A stretch of 18,939 nucleotides of DNA from Leptospira alstonii serovar Sichuan str. 79601 (GTDB lineage Bacteria; Spirochaetota; Leptospiria; Leptospirales; Leptospiraceae), in contig NZ_ANIK01000049.1 of the NCBI RefSeq assembly GCF_000347175.1, positions 1 through 18,939 of the forward strand, given 5' to 3'. Of the stretch, positions 1 to 9,271 are shown in pieces. The translations under genes and the position numbers were made by a program. The stretch's first letter is position 1, and the number at the start of each line of letters is the position of its first letter. The notes beneath the pieces were generated by a model. It did not search any database. It saw only the letters and a program-made list of their open reading frames with translations, and was not told the origin of the DNA.

Positions 1-1
1 T

Positions 2-385
2 TTACTTTGTGAGGTATGTGACTTTAAGAGATTTAAAACAGCCGGTTCTTTCATGAGCTTTCTTGGGCTGGTTCCTGGAGAATATTCCAGCGGTTCCAAA
101 AGAAAACAAACGGGGATTACAAAAACGGGAAGTCCCAGACTTAGAAGGATTTTGACGGAAGCTGCTTGGCAGCATCGCTTTCCCGGAACAGGTAGTAAGA
201 TCGTAACTGCAAGGAGGGTCGGACAACCTGCGTTAGTCGTTGCTTTAGCAGAAAAAGCTTCCTTAAGATTACACAAGAAGTTTCGTAATATGCAGCAAAG
301 AGGAAAAACACCTCAAGTAATGATAACGGCAGTCTCACGAGAGCTATCCGGTTTTCTTTGGGCAGCGATGAATCTAGTAGCTTAG
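2..385 (+). CDS. IS110-family transposase, C-terminal part (cut by window edge)
   Basis: The frame is open from base 2, upstream of the first ATG at 53, so this is the 3' end of a longer gene that runs off the window. The translation has the C-terminal Transposase_20 signature of IS110-family (DEDD plus serine) transposases: a [15 protein letters not shown] block, then [19 protein letters not shown] and an EAAW motif, ending in WAAMNLVA. In the family this domain holds the serine nucleophile and works with an N-terminal RuvC-like DEDD domain that is outside the window. Whether the gene is intact cannot be judged. Its last codons lie inside the left arm of the long palindrome that follows, and an inverted copy of them is present at 1192-1218. 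Family call is firm; the exact IS name is not determined. Confidence 0.85.
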   Translation, partial: LLCEVCDFKRFKTAGSFMSFLGLVPGEYSSGSKRKQTGITKTGSPRLRRILTEAAWQHRFPGTGSKIVTARRVGQPALVVALAEKASLRLHKKFRNMQQRGKTPQVMITAVSRELSGFLWAAMNLVA

Positions 386-399
386 AGTTAGAATAATGT

Positions 400-620
<221 letters not shown>

Positions 621-663
621 AATGCGAAAAAATATTTACGGCTCGGTTGGGTGCGCCATATCA

Positions 664-772
664 GAGTTTGCCCCAAAATTGTCCAATGTGGGAACTCCTA
701 CGTTTTTAAACGATGAAAAAAATCACTCAAAAAGCCTAATAACCGCCAAGGAGACGTAATCTGCGGGAACTC
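664..772 (+). repeat. Dispersed repeat copy in the palindrome spacer
   Basis: This is the partner of the copy at 6557-6668, in opposite orientation. It contains GTGGGAACTCCTACG at 689-703 and a second GCGGGAACT core at 763-771. A neighbouring piece at 833-910 carries another GTGGGAACTCC core plus the GTCTCGCTTCTATTGG and TTTTGGGACAAACTCT modules also seen at 5443-5494 and 18898-18939. Confidence 0.8.
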
Positions 773-955
773 ACCCATTCAGAAGAAAGATCGCCCCTCC
801 TAAATCCTAGTGACTAAACCCTCGCCACTTGTAATGTGGGAACTCCTGCAAATTTCCGAAACTCAATGTCTCGCTTCTATTGGCGCTCGACAGGTTTTGG
901 GACAAACTCTGATATGGCGCACCCAACCGGAGCAGCAAATATTTTTTCGCATTTT

Positions 956-1177
<222 letters not shown>

Positions 1178-1191
1178 ACATTATTCTAACT

Positions 1192-1218
1192 TTAGGCTAC
1201 CAGATTCATCGCCGCCCA
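1192..1218 (-). pseudogene. IS110-family transposase, last eight codons only
   Basis: Read on the minus strand, these bases encode WAAMNLVA followed by TAA, the same C-terminus as the transposase at 2-385, with synonymous differences and a TAA instead of a TAG stop. Similarity stops just upstream at about 1220, where the flank becomes the remnant of a HigA-type gene. This is therefore the stub of a second, inverted IS110 copy that lost almost its whole coding region. Confidence 0.7.
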
Positions 1219-1237
1219 AGGACTTCAAATCATTTAG

Positions 1238-1520
1238 AAAAACGATCAGGCAAACGAATTGGCCGATATAGTATTCGAGTTAAGGAAACAAAAATGAATC
1301 CGACACGAGTGAGCGAGATCATTCATGGGAAGAGAGGAATTACTGCTGATACTTGTTTTGAGATTTTCAAAATTCTTTGGAAATTCAGTGGAGTGTTTGG
1401 ATGGGAATTCAAGACGAATTCGATATCAAAGAAGAACGCGATAAGATATCGGCCGAGTTTAAAGAGATTAGAAATTATAAAGAGTTTAGGATTCTCAAAA
1501 CGTCGTCTAACGAGAAATAG
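1238..1520 (+). pseudogene. HigA-type antitoxin pseudogene, shifted through three frames
   Basis: Fragments of one HigA/VapI-type (XRE family) antitoxin occur in order but in three frames. QANELADI is read from 1247 in the second frame. NPTRVSEIIHGKRGITADT is read from 1297 in the first frame. FFGNSVE is back in the second frame from 1373. WMGIQDEFDIKEERDK onward is in the third frame from 1398, ending at the TAG at 1518-1520. Together they rebuild the helix-turn-helix core and C-terminal part, while the N-terminus is missing where the IS110 remnant ends. An ATG at 1294 opens a 79-aa frame, but only its first half is HigA-like. No HigB toxin is seen beside it. The gene runs toward doc and overlaps its 3' end by 14 bp. 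Confidence 0.75.
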
Positions 1521-1899
1521 AACTATCCTTTAGCCATACGGATAACGCTTTTTCATTTAAAGATCCGCCGGCAACGCGAAGCATGATTGACACAACCTCT
1601 TCCTCCGCGACTTCTATTTTGTAACCATTCAATCCCAAAAATACATACGTCAATTGAAAAGATAACCGCTTATTGCCGTCTAAAAATGGATGATTTTTTG
1701 CAATACCCAAACCTAATGAAACTGCTAATTCAAAAATCGTCGCCTTTGTATCGTAAGAAAATTTGTTTTTAGGTCTATCGAGTGCCGATTCAAGAAGCCC
1801 CTCATCTCTAATCCCCTGCAACCCGCCATGCTGCTTGATTTGATCTAAATGAATTACTTCGGCAATTTTCTTACTGATCCATTTAGGTTCTTTTTTCAT
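1507..1899 (-). CDS. doc: Doc-type toxin (Fic/Doc family)
   Basis: The 130-aa product has the usual length of the death-on-curing (Doc) toxins. Residues 24-47 carry the family block HGGLQGIRDEGLLESAL...RP, and residues 70-78 read HPFLDGNKR, the Doc form of the Fic motif, in which the anchor glycine before Arg is replaced by Lys. P1 Doc uses this altered site to phosphorylate EF-Tu and stop translation instead of adding AMP; the same activity here is inference. All motif residues are present, so the gene looks intact. Its ATG overlaps the TGA of the upstream antitoxin (ATGA), so the two are translationally coupled. Its 3' end overlaps the convergent HigA pseudogene. Confidence 0.88.
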   Translation of the reverse strand: MKKEPKWISKKIAEVIHLDQIKQHGGLQGIRDEGLLESALDRPKNKFSYDTKATIFELAVSLGLGIAKNHPFLDGNKRLSFQLTYVFLGLNGYKIEVAEEEVVSIMLRVAGGSLNEKALSVWLKDSSISR

Positions 1900-2135
1900 T
1901 TAGCCAGTTCTTTCATGGCATTTCGATACTTCTTAGAGCCTTCCTGATAAATATCCATTGCTGTTTCAAAATCAGGATCATAGGGAGAAAGTAGGATTCC
2001 ATCTTCTGTTTCTAAAAGAAATACCGTATCACCTTCGTGAAAATTGTATTTTTCCAAAAGAACCTTCGGTATTGTCGCACCCGCTGAATTGCCGATGGCT
2101 CGAATTGTCGTTTTTTTTACCGCAGGATTATCCAT
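1896..2135 (-). CDS. AbrB/MazE-type antitoxin, partner of Doc
   Basis: This 79-aa protein has an N-terminal swapped-hairpin AbrB/SpoVT-type DNA-binding domain: TTIRAIGNSAGATIPKVLL at residues 9-27, then an EGDTVFLLETEDGILLSPYD segment. A C-terminal helical tail (FETAMDIYQ to KELAK) probably wraps the toxin. I chose the ATG at 2135, directly before MDNPAVKK. A TTG at 2198 and an ATG at 2159 lie upstream in frame but add residues unlike the family and have no better ribosome site. The stop codon overlaps the doc start. Neutralisation of Doc and repression of its own promoter are inferred from family and layout. Many Doc toxins pair with Phd; an AbrB-type partner is the less classical arrangement. 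Confidence 0.82.
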   Translation of the reverse strand: MDNPAVKKTTIRAIGNSAGATIPKVLLEKYNFHEGDTVFLLETEDGILLSPYDPDFETAMDIYQEGSKKYRNAMKELAK

Positions 2136-2136
2136 A

Positions 2137-2156
2137 GTTATAACATAAGTGATAAC
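2137..2156. promoter_or_regulatory. Operator-like palindrome before the antitoxin gene
   Basis: GTTATAACATAAGTGATAAC is an 8-4-8 inverted repeat with 7 of 8 pairs matching, ending one base before the chosen antitoxin start. Autoregulated toxin-antitoxin operons commonly have such a site bound by the antitoxin. Its place over the ribosome-binding region means binding could block transcription or affect translation. Assigned from symmetry and position only. Confidence 0.5.
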
Positions 2157-2299
2157 CATGGATTTGTGCAAGCATTTTTTAAACGGAATCTCTTCCAAGT
2201 GTGCGAGCTTGAGTTAACGGAACAAACCCAATTTTAAAAATAAACAATGTGAATTCAAAATTTCGAACTGACTTAACATGAAAATCAACCAAACAAGAA

Positions 2300-2499
2300 G
2301 TTAACAATAGCCCGGAGGCTTCTCGACGTTTGCGGTTCTGGAGCGTGCCTAAGCACGCGGAAGAATTGGCGCGAGACTTGAGCGACCTTAGTCGCGACTC
2401 GCAAGCCGAGTGACAAAGCAAATGTGCCGGAGGCCAAGCGAGAGTCGCGGAGCGATCTCGAAGCGCCGCGAGAAACCGAAGTTAGGCGAAGGCCCTAAC
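2300..2499. repeat. GC-rich palindromic repeat element in gap 2199-2691
   Basis: About 200 bp are clearly richer in G+C than their surroundings and full of short palindromes: GCGTGC/GCACGC at 2343-2358, GCGAC/GTCGC near 2382-2395, CGAGA/TCTCG near 2439-2460, and GTTAGG/CCTAAC at 2481-2499. The outer segments around 2313-2325 and 2466-2478 also pair (CGAGAAGCC against GGTTTCTCG on the minus strand). Small predicted peptides from this sort of element recur in Leptospira genomes, so I read it as a dispersed non-coding repeat. It also resembles a large integron attC site downstream of the 2692-3186 gene. The rest of the gap, 2199-2299 and 2500-2691, is AT-rich and I see nothing in it. Confidence 0.55.
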
Positions 2500-2691
2500 T
2501 ACTCAGAGTCAATATATTTAAAAGGCGACTCCACCACTTGAGAAGCCACATGCAATTTGTTTACTCCCAATCAATTCACAAGATAGGACGTTAATAAACC
2601 TTTTATGCATTTAATCTTAATTACCGAGAGCAGTCGAAATAATAACAAAGTGTAATTGATTTTGATTCGTTGAGATAATGATAAATGATCT

Positions 2692-3186
2692 TTAACTAAA
2701 AAGCTTTGCATATTCTATTTTAGAATATATTTTATACTGGCCGTGCTGGTTAAAAAATGCATAAGGGGCCATTGGAGTATTTTCTGGAGTTAATATAATT
2801 TCTTTGTTTAACAATTTACAAATGGAATATATAAACTCGAATAGTTCTACAAAATGCTCTTCGCTCCCTATATCCTTTGGACGTACGTCAAATTCTATCT
2901 CATTCAAAATAAAGAAATGGCAATTTACCTGAATATTCTTTAAAAATATGTGAGCAAGCGCGCCAGTATCAATTTTTCCAGACAACTTATCTACAACGTA
3001 ATCTTGATCAATGTTAGATTCGAAAGCGTCTTCATCTCCGCGAAAAAATTTTAAACCGAAGTCTTGATTTAAAAATTTTATTAATTGGATCCATTCAGAT
3101 AATCCAACGTCTTGGACGTAAATGTCCAACAATGAGCCGTCAGGTTCAAAGATCCACTGGTGATTTTCCCAATCTTTGTCTTCCAT
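2692..3186 (-). CDS. Hypothetical protein, 164 aa, immunity-protein-like
   Basis: I do not recognise this family with certainty. The product is acidic and soluble, with no signal peptide or membrane segment. The N-terminus reads WENHQWIFEPDGSLLDIYVQ, and the rest alternates predicted strands and helices. WxFEPDGSLxDIYV-like openings occur, as I recall, in small proteins encoded near polymorphic toxins, so an orphan immunity function is possible but weak. The start ATG at 3186 has no clear Shine-Dalgarno sequence. The gene stands alone between an attC-like inverted repeat 36 bp upstream and the GC-rich palindromic element downstream, which is the layout of a gene cassette. It is AT-rich compared with ilvD, in keeping with horizontal origin. 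Confidence 0.7.
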   Translation of the reverse strand: MEDKDWENHQWIFEPDGSLLDIYVQDVGLSEWIQLIKFLNQDFGLKFFRGDEDAFESNIDQDYVVDKLSGKIDTGALAHIFLKNIQVNCHFFILNEIEFDVRPKDIGSEEHFVELFEFIYSICKLLNKEIILTPENTPMAPYAFFNQHGQYKIYSKIEYAKLFS

Positions 3187-3222
3187 GTTTACTTTGATGA
3201 TGAATACATTCCTTTAGGGCTT

Positions 3223-3271
3223 TCGCCTAACGTCTACTTTTACGCTTGTCGTCTATTTGGCGTTTATGCGA
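3223..3271 (-). repeat. attC-like inverted repeat upstream of the 164-aa gene
   Basis: On the minus strand, TCGCATAAACG (3271-3261) and CGTTAGGCGA (3232-3223) form an imperfect inverted repeat around a 28-nt centre. The 3' side contains GTTAGGC, which fits the integron core consensus GTTRRRY. The 5' side, CATAAAC, fits RYYYAAC only poorly. The cassette-type gene starts 36 bp further on. At 49 bp it is short for an attC site, and no integrase gene is in the window. Confidence 0.4.
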
Positions 3272-3313
3272 CATTCAGAAATTCGCGGACTTTTACGAAC
3301 AGATTTTTAGGAA

Positions 3314-3533
3314 AATATTTGCAAGAACGATATCCGCTCTTTGAATTAACTCTATATTGCCTAAGAAAATTTTCCGGGCAAGTTCTATATTTCTTTCGTG
3401 ATCGACTGGGATTTCAGAATCAAAAGGAGAGAGTGCGTCAAATCCAAACGACGCACAAAGAGATTTTCTATCTTGCAGAACAGAAATCGAATTCGCATTA
3501 AAAATACTTCCGGTCCCGCAAGATAGATCGTTT

Positions 3534-3537
<4 letters not shown>
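3314..3537 (-). pseudogene. Nucleoside 2-deoxyribosyltransferase remnant, frameshifted and truncated
   Basis: A TTG at 3537 opens MKTIYLAGPEVFL, the typical start of nucleoside 2-deoxyribosyltransferases. A frameshift in a T5 run near 3498-3502 moves the rest into another frame: NANSISVLQDRKSLC, then FGFDALSPFDSE, then NIELIQRADIVLANI. In the family the next motif is TPFRGPS with a catalytic-region DxGTxxE; both are missing, because homology stops at about 3314 and the attC-like region begins. These enzymes exchange or cleave the base of deoxynucleosides; this copy cannot do so. The TTG overlaps the ilvD stop codon (TTGA), so the intact gene was coupled to ilvD. Confidence 0.75.
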
Positions 3538-5216
<1,679 letters not shown>

Positions 5217-5310
5217 GTTTGGCCTCTATCTTAGTCGCTCCGAAAACCTTCGTTTCGAACGAGTTATAGAAGTACAGTTTTGTGAACTCTATTTCCGGTC
5301 AAATGGAAAA

Positions 5311-5494
5311 GGCCAAGTGGTATCGCGGGAGTTCCCACATTTTTAGATGTTAGGGTAAAAATTTTCAGATTTTATCCATAAGGACGGGGAAGGGATACGA
5401 GTTTACCGTTTGTTTAAAAACGTAGGAGTTCCCACATTTTCGTGAAACTCAGGTGTCTCGCTTCTACTGGCGCTCGACGGTTTTTTAGACAACT
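5311..5494. repeat. Dispersed repeat pieces in the ilvD/ydjM-type gap
   Basis: The 355-bp gap 5217-5571 contains two GGAGTTCCCACA cores (near 5330-5341 and 5424-5435). From 5443 to 5494 it also carries GAAACTC, GTGTCTCGCTTCTACTGG, CGCTCGACGG and AGACAACTCT. The latter block closely matches 861-910 in the left palindrome spacer. The order of modules is the same, so these are diverged copies of one dispersed family. A TATAAA at 5535-5540 and a CGTCA/TGACG hairpin at 5550-5564 lie just before the next gene and may belong to its promoter and leader. Confidence 0.65.
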
Positions 5495-5571
5495 CTTTAA
5501 TCCACAACAAACGCTTTTATGCTCCAAAGAATTGTATAAAAATTAGAAACGTCAAAAACTGACGGAAAACG

Positions 5572-6111
5572 ATGCCCACCATTATTACTCATACTGCGGT
5601 TCCGATATCATTATGGATCGCCTTTGGAAAAAGACTCATTCCCGTTCGACTTCTTTTGGTCGGAATTCTTTTTTCGATCCTTCCCGACGCCGACGTAATC
5701 GCGTTTCAATTCGGAATTCCTTACGAACACGAATGGGGTCATAGAGGTTTTACCCATTCGATATTGTTTGCACTGTATCTTTCCATTTTAGCTTGCGCTT
5801 TCGTTCGGTTCTCTCGCGCAAGAATCGAAGTCATTCTTCTGTTTTTATTTCTTTCGATTTTATCTCACGGAGTATTGGACGCGATGACAAACGGAGGACT
5901 CGGAGTAGGATTTTTTATTCCCTACTCTTCCGAACGATTTTTTTTCTCTTTGAGACCCATTCGAGTATCGCCCATCGGAATCAAAAACTTTTTGACCTCG
6001 AGAGGTCTGCTTGTATTGCGATCCGAACTTTTTATCGTGTGGTTTCCGCTTTTGTCGATCGCAATTTCGATTTTTTTAATACGAAATCGCAGGATCGACG
6101 CGCGCTCCTAA
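5572..6111 (+). CDS. YdjM-type membrane-bound metal-dependent hydrolase
   Basis: The 179-aa protein fits the YdjM/DUF457 family of inner-membrane, probably zinc-dependent hydrolases. Signature parts are THTAVPI near the start, LPDADVIAF at residues 37-45, [12 protein letters not shown] at 53-64, [13 protein letters not shown] at 101-113 and [12 protein letters not shown] at 118-129. The conserved His and Asp residues in these blocks are the likely metal ligands. Hydrophobic segments at about 7-37, 62-80, 87-103 and 148-170 give about four membrane spans. The substrate of the family is unknown; E. coli YdjM is LexA-controlled, but I see no clear LexA box here. The ATG follows an ACGGA ribosome site. 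The gene stands alone, divergent from ilvD. Confidence 0.85.
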   Translation: MPTIITHTAVPISLWIAFGKRLIPVRLLLVGILFSILPDADVIAFQFGIPYEHEWGHRGFTHSILFALYLSILACAFVRFSRARIEVILLFLFLSILSHGVLDAMTNGGLGVGFFIPYSSERFFFSLRPIRVSPIGIKNFLTSRGLLVLRSELFIVWFPLLSIAISIFLIRNRRIDARS

Positions 6112-6184
6112 AAAATCGGAATCAGCTTTATCAAAATTCCGACAAACTCGAGAGAAACGTTCAAACAATCTTCTGAAAAATGAA

Positions 6185-6299
6185 TATTAGAGTTGTTGAA
6201 AAATTAATTCTCTATTACCATTTGTTTCCGTTTTATTGAAATGGCCGATCGAAGCAATTTTGTCAATCGCCACCATTGAATTTTTCAACAACTCTATTA
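6185..6299. mobile_element. MITE-like element, 105 bp, with TATTA target duplication
   Basis: The element 6190-6294 begins GAGTTGTTGAAAAATT and ends with its exact reverse complement, a perfect 16-bp terminal inverted repeat. It is flanked on both sides by TATTA (6185-6189 and 6295-6299), a perfect 5-bp direct repeat as expected of target-site duplication. The interior is too short to code for a transposase, so it would be moved by an IS elsewhere in the genome with the same ends. It lies in the 595-bp gap 6112-6706. In the remainder of that gap, 6300-6556 shows nothing I can name and 6557-6668 is a dispersed repeat. Confidence 0.8.
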
Positions 6300-6556
6300 T
6301 AGAATACGATGGCGTGCCTCTGCGAAATCATCTTCCTTTCCAGCGCAGAGTCGCGCTCTCCACTCCAATCTGCAACGCACCATTTTAACATTTCTGTATA
6401 TTCAAGTTCTATTCTATTTCTCGTTGTAGGGTATCGAGTTGGCATGGTGCATCGCAGTATTTCCGTTTCGATCGCTCACGCTGGAATCGGTGAAAAATAG
6501 TAAGCTTATAAGTGAAACCCAAAAAAACGGTCTAAAAAACCTCAAAAGAAATTTGT

Positions 6557-6668
6557 AGAAGTTCCCACAGATTAAATCTCTTTGGCGGTTATTAGGCTTT
6601 TTGAGTGATTTTTCTCATCGTTTAAAAACGTAGGAGTTCCCACATTGGACAATTTTGGGACAAACTTT
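6557..6668 (-). repeat. Dispersed repeat copy upstream of the LRR gene
   Basis: Read on the minus strand this matches 664-772 almost base for base: a GTTTGTCCCAAAATTGTCC start, the core AATGTGGGAACTCCTACG, then TTTAAACGATGA and TCACTCAAAAAGCCTAATA, ending in a second GGGAACT core. Only a few substitutions separate the copies. It ends 38 bp before the ATG of the leucine-rich-repeat gene, so it may form part of that gene's promoter region. Confidence 0.8.
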
Positions 6669-6706
6669 TAACTCCGAAAAAATCCAAAAACCGTTTCAAG
6701 GAACCG

Positions 6707-7579
6707 ATGATGTATTTCCAATCCGTAAGCATTCGTTTTAAAAAAAGATTCATAATACCCGTAATTTTGATCTGTATTTTTTGCAGGCTCCAAGCCCAAA
6801 CGAATGAAGGCCAAATATATCTTAATTTAACCGAAGCCTTTAAAAATCCGAAAGATGTTCGAGTTCTTGACTTAAGTTCCAAGCACCTTACCACCTTTCC
6901 CAAAGGAATTGAAAAATTCCAAAATCTAAAACATCTAGATTTAAGCGACAATCAACTCAAAACCCTTCCTCAAGAAATTGGGCAACTACGGAATTTACAA
7001 AAACTGAATCTAAGCGTCAATAACCTGATTGACCTTCCCCAAGAAATTGGTCGGCTGCAAAATTTAGAACAATTGAATCTAAGCGGCAATCGTCTTACTA
7101 CCCTTCCCCAAGAAATTGGACAGTTGAAAAAGTTAGAAAGGTTGCATGTATATTACAACCGTCTCACGGTTCTTCCTAAAGAAATAGGACAATTGCAGAA
7201 TTTATACGAGCTAAATTTAAAACTCAACAAGCTTACAATTCTTCCTAAAGAAATCGGAAAGTTACAGAATATGGGAAACTTTGATTTAAGTGATAATCAA
7301 TTGACAATTCTTCCGGAAGAAATTGGACAGTTACAAGAATTACATTCGTTGGATTTAAGCGGCAATTCACTGACTGTTCTTCCGAAAGAAATCGGAAAAT
7401 TGCAAAACCTCAAACTTCTCAGATTGCGAGGTATTCCTGATTTAATTTCACAAAAAGAAAAAATCAGGAAATTAGTTCCAAATTCAATTATAGATTTTGG
7501 AGAGAAACCAAAACTCAAAAGAGAAAAGGACTCAAAGCCGTCGAAGAAAAAGTCAAAATCGACGAGAAAATCAAGGTAA
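6707..7579 (+). CDS. Secreted leucine-rich-repeat protein
   Basis: The 290-aa product starts with a basic stretch and a hydrophobic signal segment (about residues 14-28) ending RLQAQ, so export is likely. Cleavage may be by signal peptidase I after QA, or at a nearby Cys as a lipoprotein. About eight 23-residue repeats follow from residue 48 to 230, of the form [20 protein letters not shown], the leptospiral LRR type. The tail after residue 250 is strongly basic ([14 protein letters not shown]). LRR proteins of this style bind host or bacterial ligands in Leptospira; the ligand here is unknown. The start ATG at 6707 has AAGGA 5 bases upstream; a second ATG follows at once. It appears monocistronic. 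Confidence 0.92.
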   Translation: MMYFQSVSIRFKKRFIIPVILICIFCRLQAQTNEGQIYLNLTEAFKNPKDVRVLDLSSKHLTTFPKGIEKFQNLKHLDLSDNQLKTLPQEIGQLRNLQKLNLSVNNLIDLPQEIGRLQNLEQLNLSGNRLTTLPQEIGQLKKLERLHVYYNRLTVLPKEIGQLQNLYELNLKLNKLTILPKEIGKLQNMGNFDLSDNQLTILPEEIGQLQELHSLDLSGNSLTVLPKEIGKLQNLKLLRLRGIPDLISQKEKIRKLVPNSIIDFGEKPKLKREKDSKPSKKKSKSTRKSR

Positions 7580-7658
7580 CCGAAAAAAGATCGGGCATCC
7601 ATACTTTGAAATTTAGGCTTGAAAGAAAAATCTGTTTTCTATTTTAGTTTTATTTAAA

Positions 7659-7949
7659 ATGAAACAATTTATCGTAGTACTTCGTTATCTCGTCCCGATC
7701 GAAACCGTGGACAAGTATGTAATCGCACATCGGGAATATTTATCCAAAGGATACGAGCAGAAAATACTACTCGCATCCGGACCGCAAGAACCGAGAACCG
7801 GGGGGATTCTCATCGCAAGAGCAAAGTCCCGCAAGGAACTCGAATCCTTTTGCCATCAAGATCCTTTTTACGACAACGGAGTTGCCGAATATCAGATCTT
7901 GGAATGGAACCCGGTAAAGTATCAAAAAGAATTCGAATTCTGGATTTAG
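7659..7949 (+). CDS. YciI-like domain protein
   Basis: The 96-aa protein fits the YciI/YCII family of small ferredoxin-fold proteins. It has [13 protein letters not shown] at the N-terminus, H24 in AHREYL, an [15 protein letters not shown] turn at residues 39-53, and [13 protein letters not shown] at 68-80. H24 and D68 match the conserved His-Asp pair thought to be the active site. The biochemical role of most members is unknown. The last four bases, including the stop codon, overlap the convergent adenylate cyclase gene. No strong ribosome site is visible before the ATG. It lies 79 bp after the LRR gene with no clear terminator between. Confidence 0.88.
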   Translation: MKQFIVVLRYLVPIETVDKYVIAHREYLSKGYEQKILLASGPQEPRTGGILIARAKSRKELESFCHQDPFYDNGVAEYQILEWNPVKYQKEFEFWI

Positions 7950-9271
7950 ATCTTACCCAATTCGTATATGTCGACGGGTTGTTCCCTTCCCTTAACTTGG
8001 ATGGAAGAAAGATGTCTTCCGGGAATCTTATCCTTGATGTCGTCGTAAACGGCCTGAGTGACTAAAAGTTTGGTTCCGAATTCCTTGTTTAAGGATTCCA
8101 CTCGAGATGCGAGATTGACCACGTCTCCGATGATCGTATATTCTTTTCTCGCTTCCGAACCTACGTTACCCGTCATCGCGTCGCCTGCGTGTAAACCGAT
8201 TCCGATCTGAGTTTCCGGAATTTTGCCTTCCTGATTTAAAAACTCGATTTTCTTAAGAAGTTCCAAGGAAGCTTCCACCGCATTTTTCACGTCGTTCGAT
8301 CCGTCCGAGATCGGAGCGCCGAAAACCGCCATAAAACCGTCGCCGAGGAATTTATTGATCATACCGTTGTGCATATTCACGATGTCGATCAAGTGGCTGA
8401 AGATGTAGTTTAGATAATCGATCACTTCGCCCGGCGGTCTTTTTTCGGAGAATCTCGTAAAGTTACGGATGTCCAAAAACATGACGCAGACCCGTTTAAA
8501 CTCGGAGAAACTTTCGTTCTTTTGTTCGAGAAGACGATCAACCACGTCGGGCGAAACGTATTGTCCGAACATACCGACCACTTTATTTTTCTCTTGAACC
8601 GCGGACATCGCCGAAACCAAAGAACGTTTCAGTTGGATTCCCACCAGCCCCGCCGCAATCCCGCTGAATAAAAACAGGAACGCTTTGGAATAGAAAGGGG
8701 CGATAGAATTGAAAAAATTAATGGGCATCGGAATCGGATTTAGAGGAATATAATAAACCGCTAATGCTAAAAACTCGGCGCCCGCCACAAATCCGGTGAA
8801 CGCGCTCAGCCAAAACTCAAGTCGGAGAACCGAAAGAATGATGAATATGAAAAACGTCAGAACCGCCGGTGAATACAAAGGAATCAAAGGCGACTCGAAA
8901 GTTCCTATGTTGAACCAAAGCAGCAAAGCCACCGAGGAAATTTCGATGAATACGTTTATATATCTCGCGATCGGATAGACGTTTTTTCTTTTCTGTAGAA
9001 AACGGTTAAACACACGATTTACGAGCAATTCGTAGATCGCCGTTCCCACGTTCACACCCAGAACCGCGTAAAAAGGAAAATGGCCGCCCGTTTCCTTTCC
9101 GATCCATTCGTGAAAGATCGCAAAAACCACCGCCATCAGCACGGAGACGGAAGCGAAAAATATAAAAAGAATTTTCGTTCGAATGATCTCGCTTTTTAGG
9201 ATTTCATAGGAAAGAGGGTCCATCGCAGGTTTTTTGAATTTCTTGGTCAACTCTTGAATTGGATTCACCAT
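7946..9271 (-). CDS. Membrane class III adenylate cyclase
   Basis: The 441-aa protein has six hydrophobic segments (roughly residues 33-53, 66-84, 105-121, 135-150, 157-176, 194-213), a short linker, then a class III nucleotidyl cyclase domain (about 256-441). Metal-binding aspartates are D267 ([12 protein letters not shown]) and D311 ([14 protein letters not shown]). K307 and D383 ([11 protein letters not shown]) are the adenine-selecting pair. N386 and R390 are the transition-state residues. All are present, so cAMP formation from ATP is likely. The sensory input to the membrane part is unknown. The ATG at 9271 has GGAGC 7 bases upstream. The gene ends tail to tail with the YciI-like gene, overlapping by 4 bp with no room for terminators. 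Confidence 0.92.
   Translation of the reverse strand: MVNPIQELTKKFKKPAMDPLSYEILKSEIIRTKILFIFFASVSVLMAVVFAIFHEWIGKETGGHFPFYAVLGVNVGTAIYELLVNRVFNRFLQKRKNVYPIARYINVFIEISSVALLLWFNIGTFESPLIPLYSPAVLTFFIFIILSVLRLEFWLSAFTGFVAGAEFLALAVYYIPLNPIPMPINFFNSIAPFYSKAFLFLFSGIAAGLVGIQLKRSLVSAMSAVQEKNKVVGMFGQYVSPDVVDRLLEQKNESFSEFKRVCVMFLDIRNFTRFSEKRPPGEVIDYLNYIFSHLIDIVNMHNGMINKFLGDGFMAVFGAPISDGSNDVKNAVEASLELLKKIEFLNQEGKIPETQIGIGLHAGDAMTGNVGSEARKEYTIIGDVVNLASRVESLNKEFGTKLLVTQAVYDDIKDKIPGRHLSSIQVKGREQPVDIYELGKI

Noticed and set aside
1501..1526. Resemblance of TCTAACGAG...AACTAT to the end repeat of the 216-bp unit
   Set aside because: Short and gapped match within codons of the HigA remnant; likely chance.
2179..2421. 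Minus-strand open frame of 80 codons across the GC-rich element
   Set aside because: It lies on a palindromic repeat, has no ribosome site, and its sequence is what such repeats give by chance; treated as non-coding.
3160..3501. Plus-strand open frame of 113 codons between the 164-aa gene and ilvD
   Set aside because: It is opposite to the attC-like site and the deoxyribosyltransferase remnant, which explains the same bases better; its protein has no recognisable domain.
5311..5494. Repeated GGAGTTCCCACA cores as a possible CRISPR array
   Set aside because: Cores are few, irregularly spaced, in different orientations across the window, and embedded in longer conserved modules; no cas gene is present.
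6263..6500. Short open frames on both strands after the MITE
   Set aside because: About 60 codons each, overlapping each other, one running into the MITE end; no ribosome site or family features.
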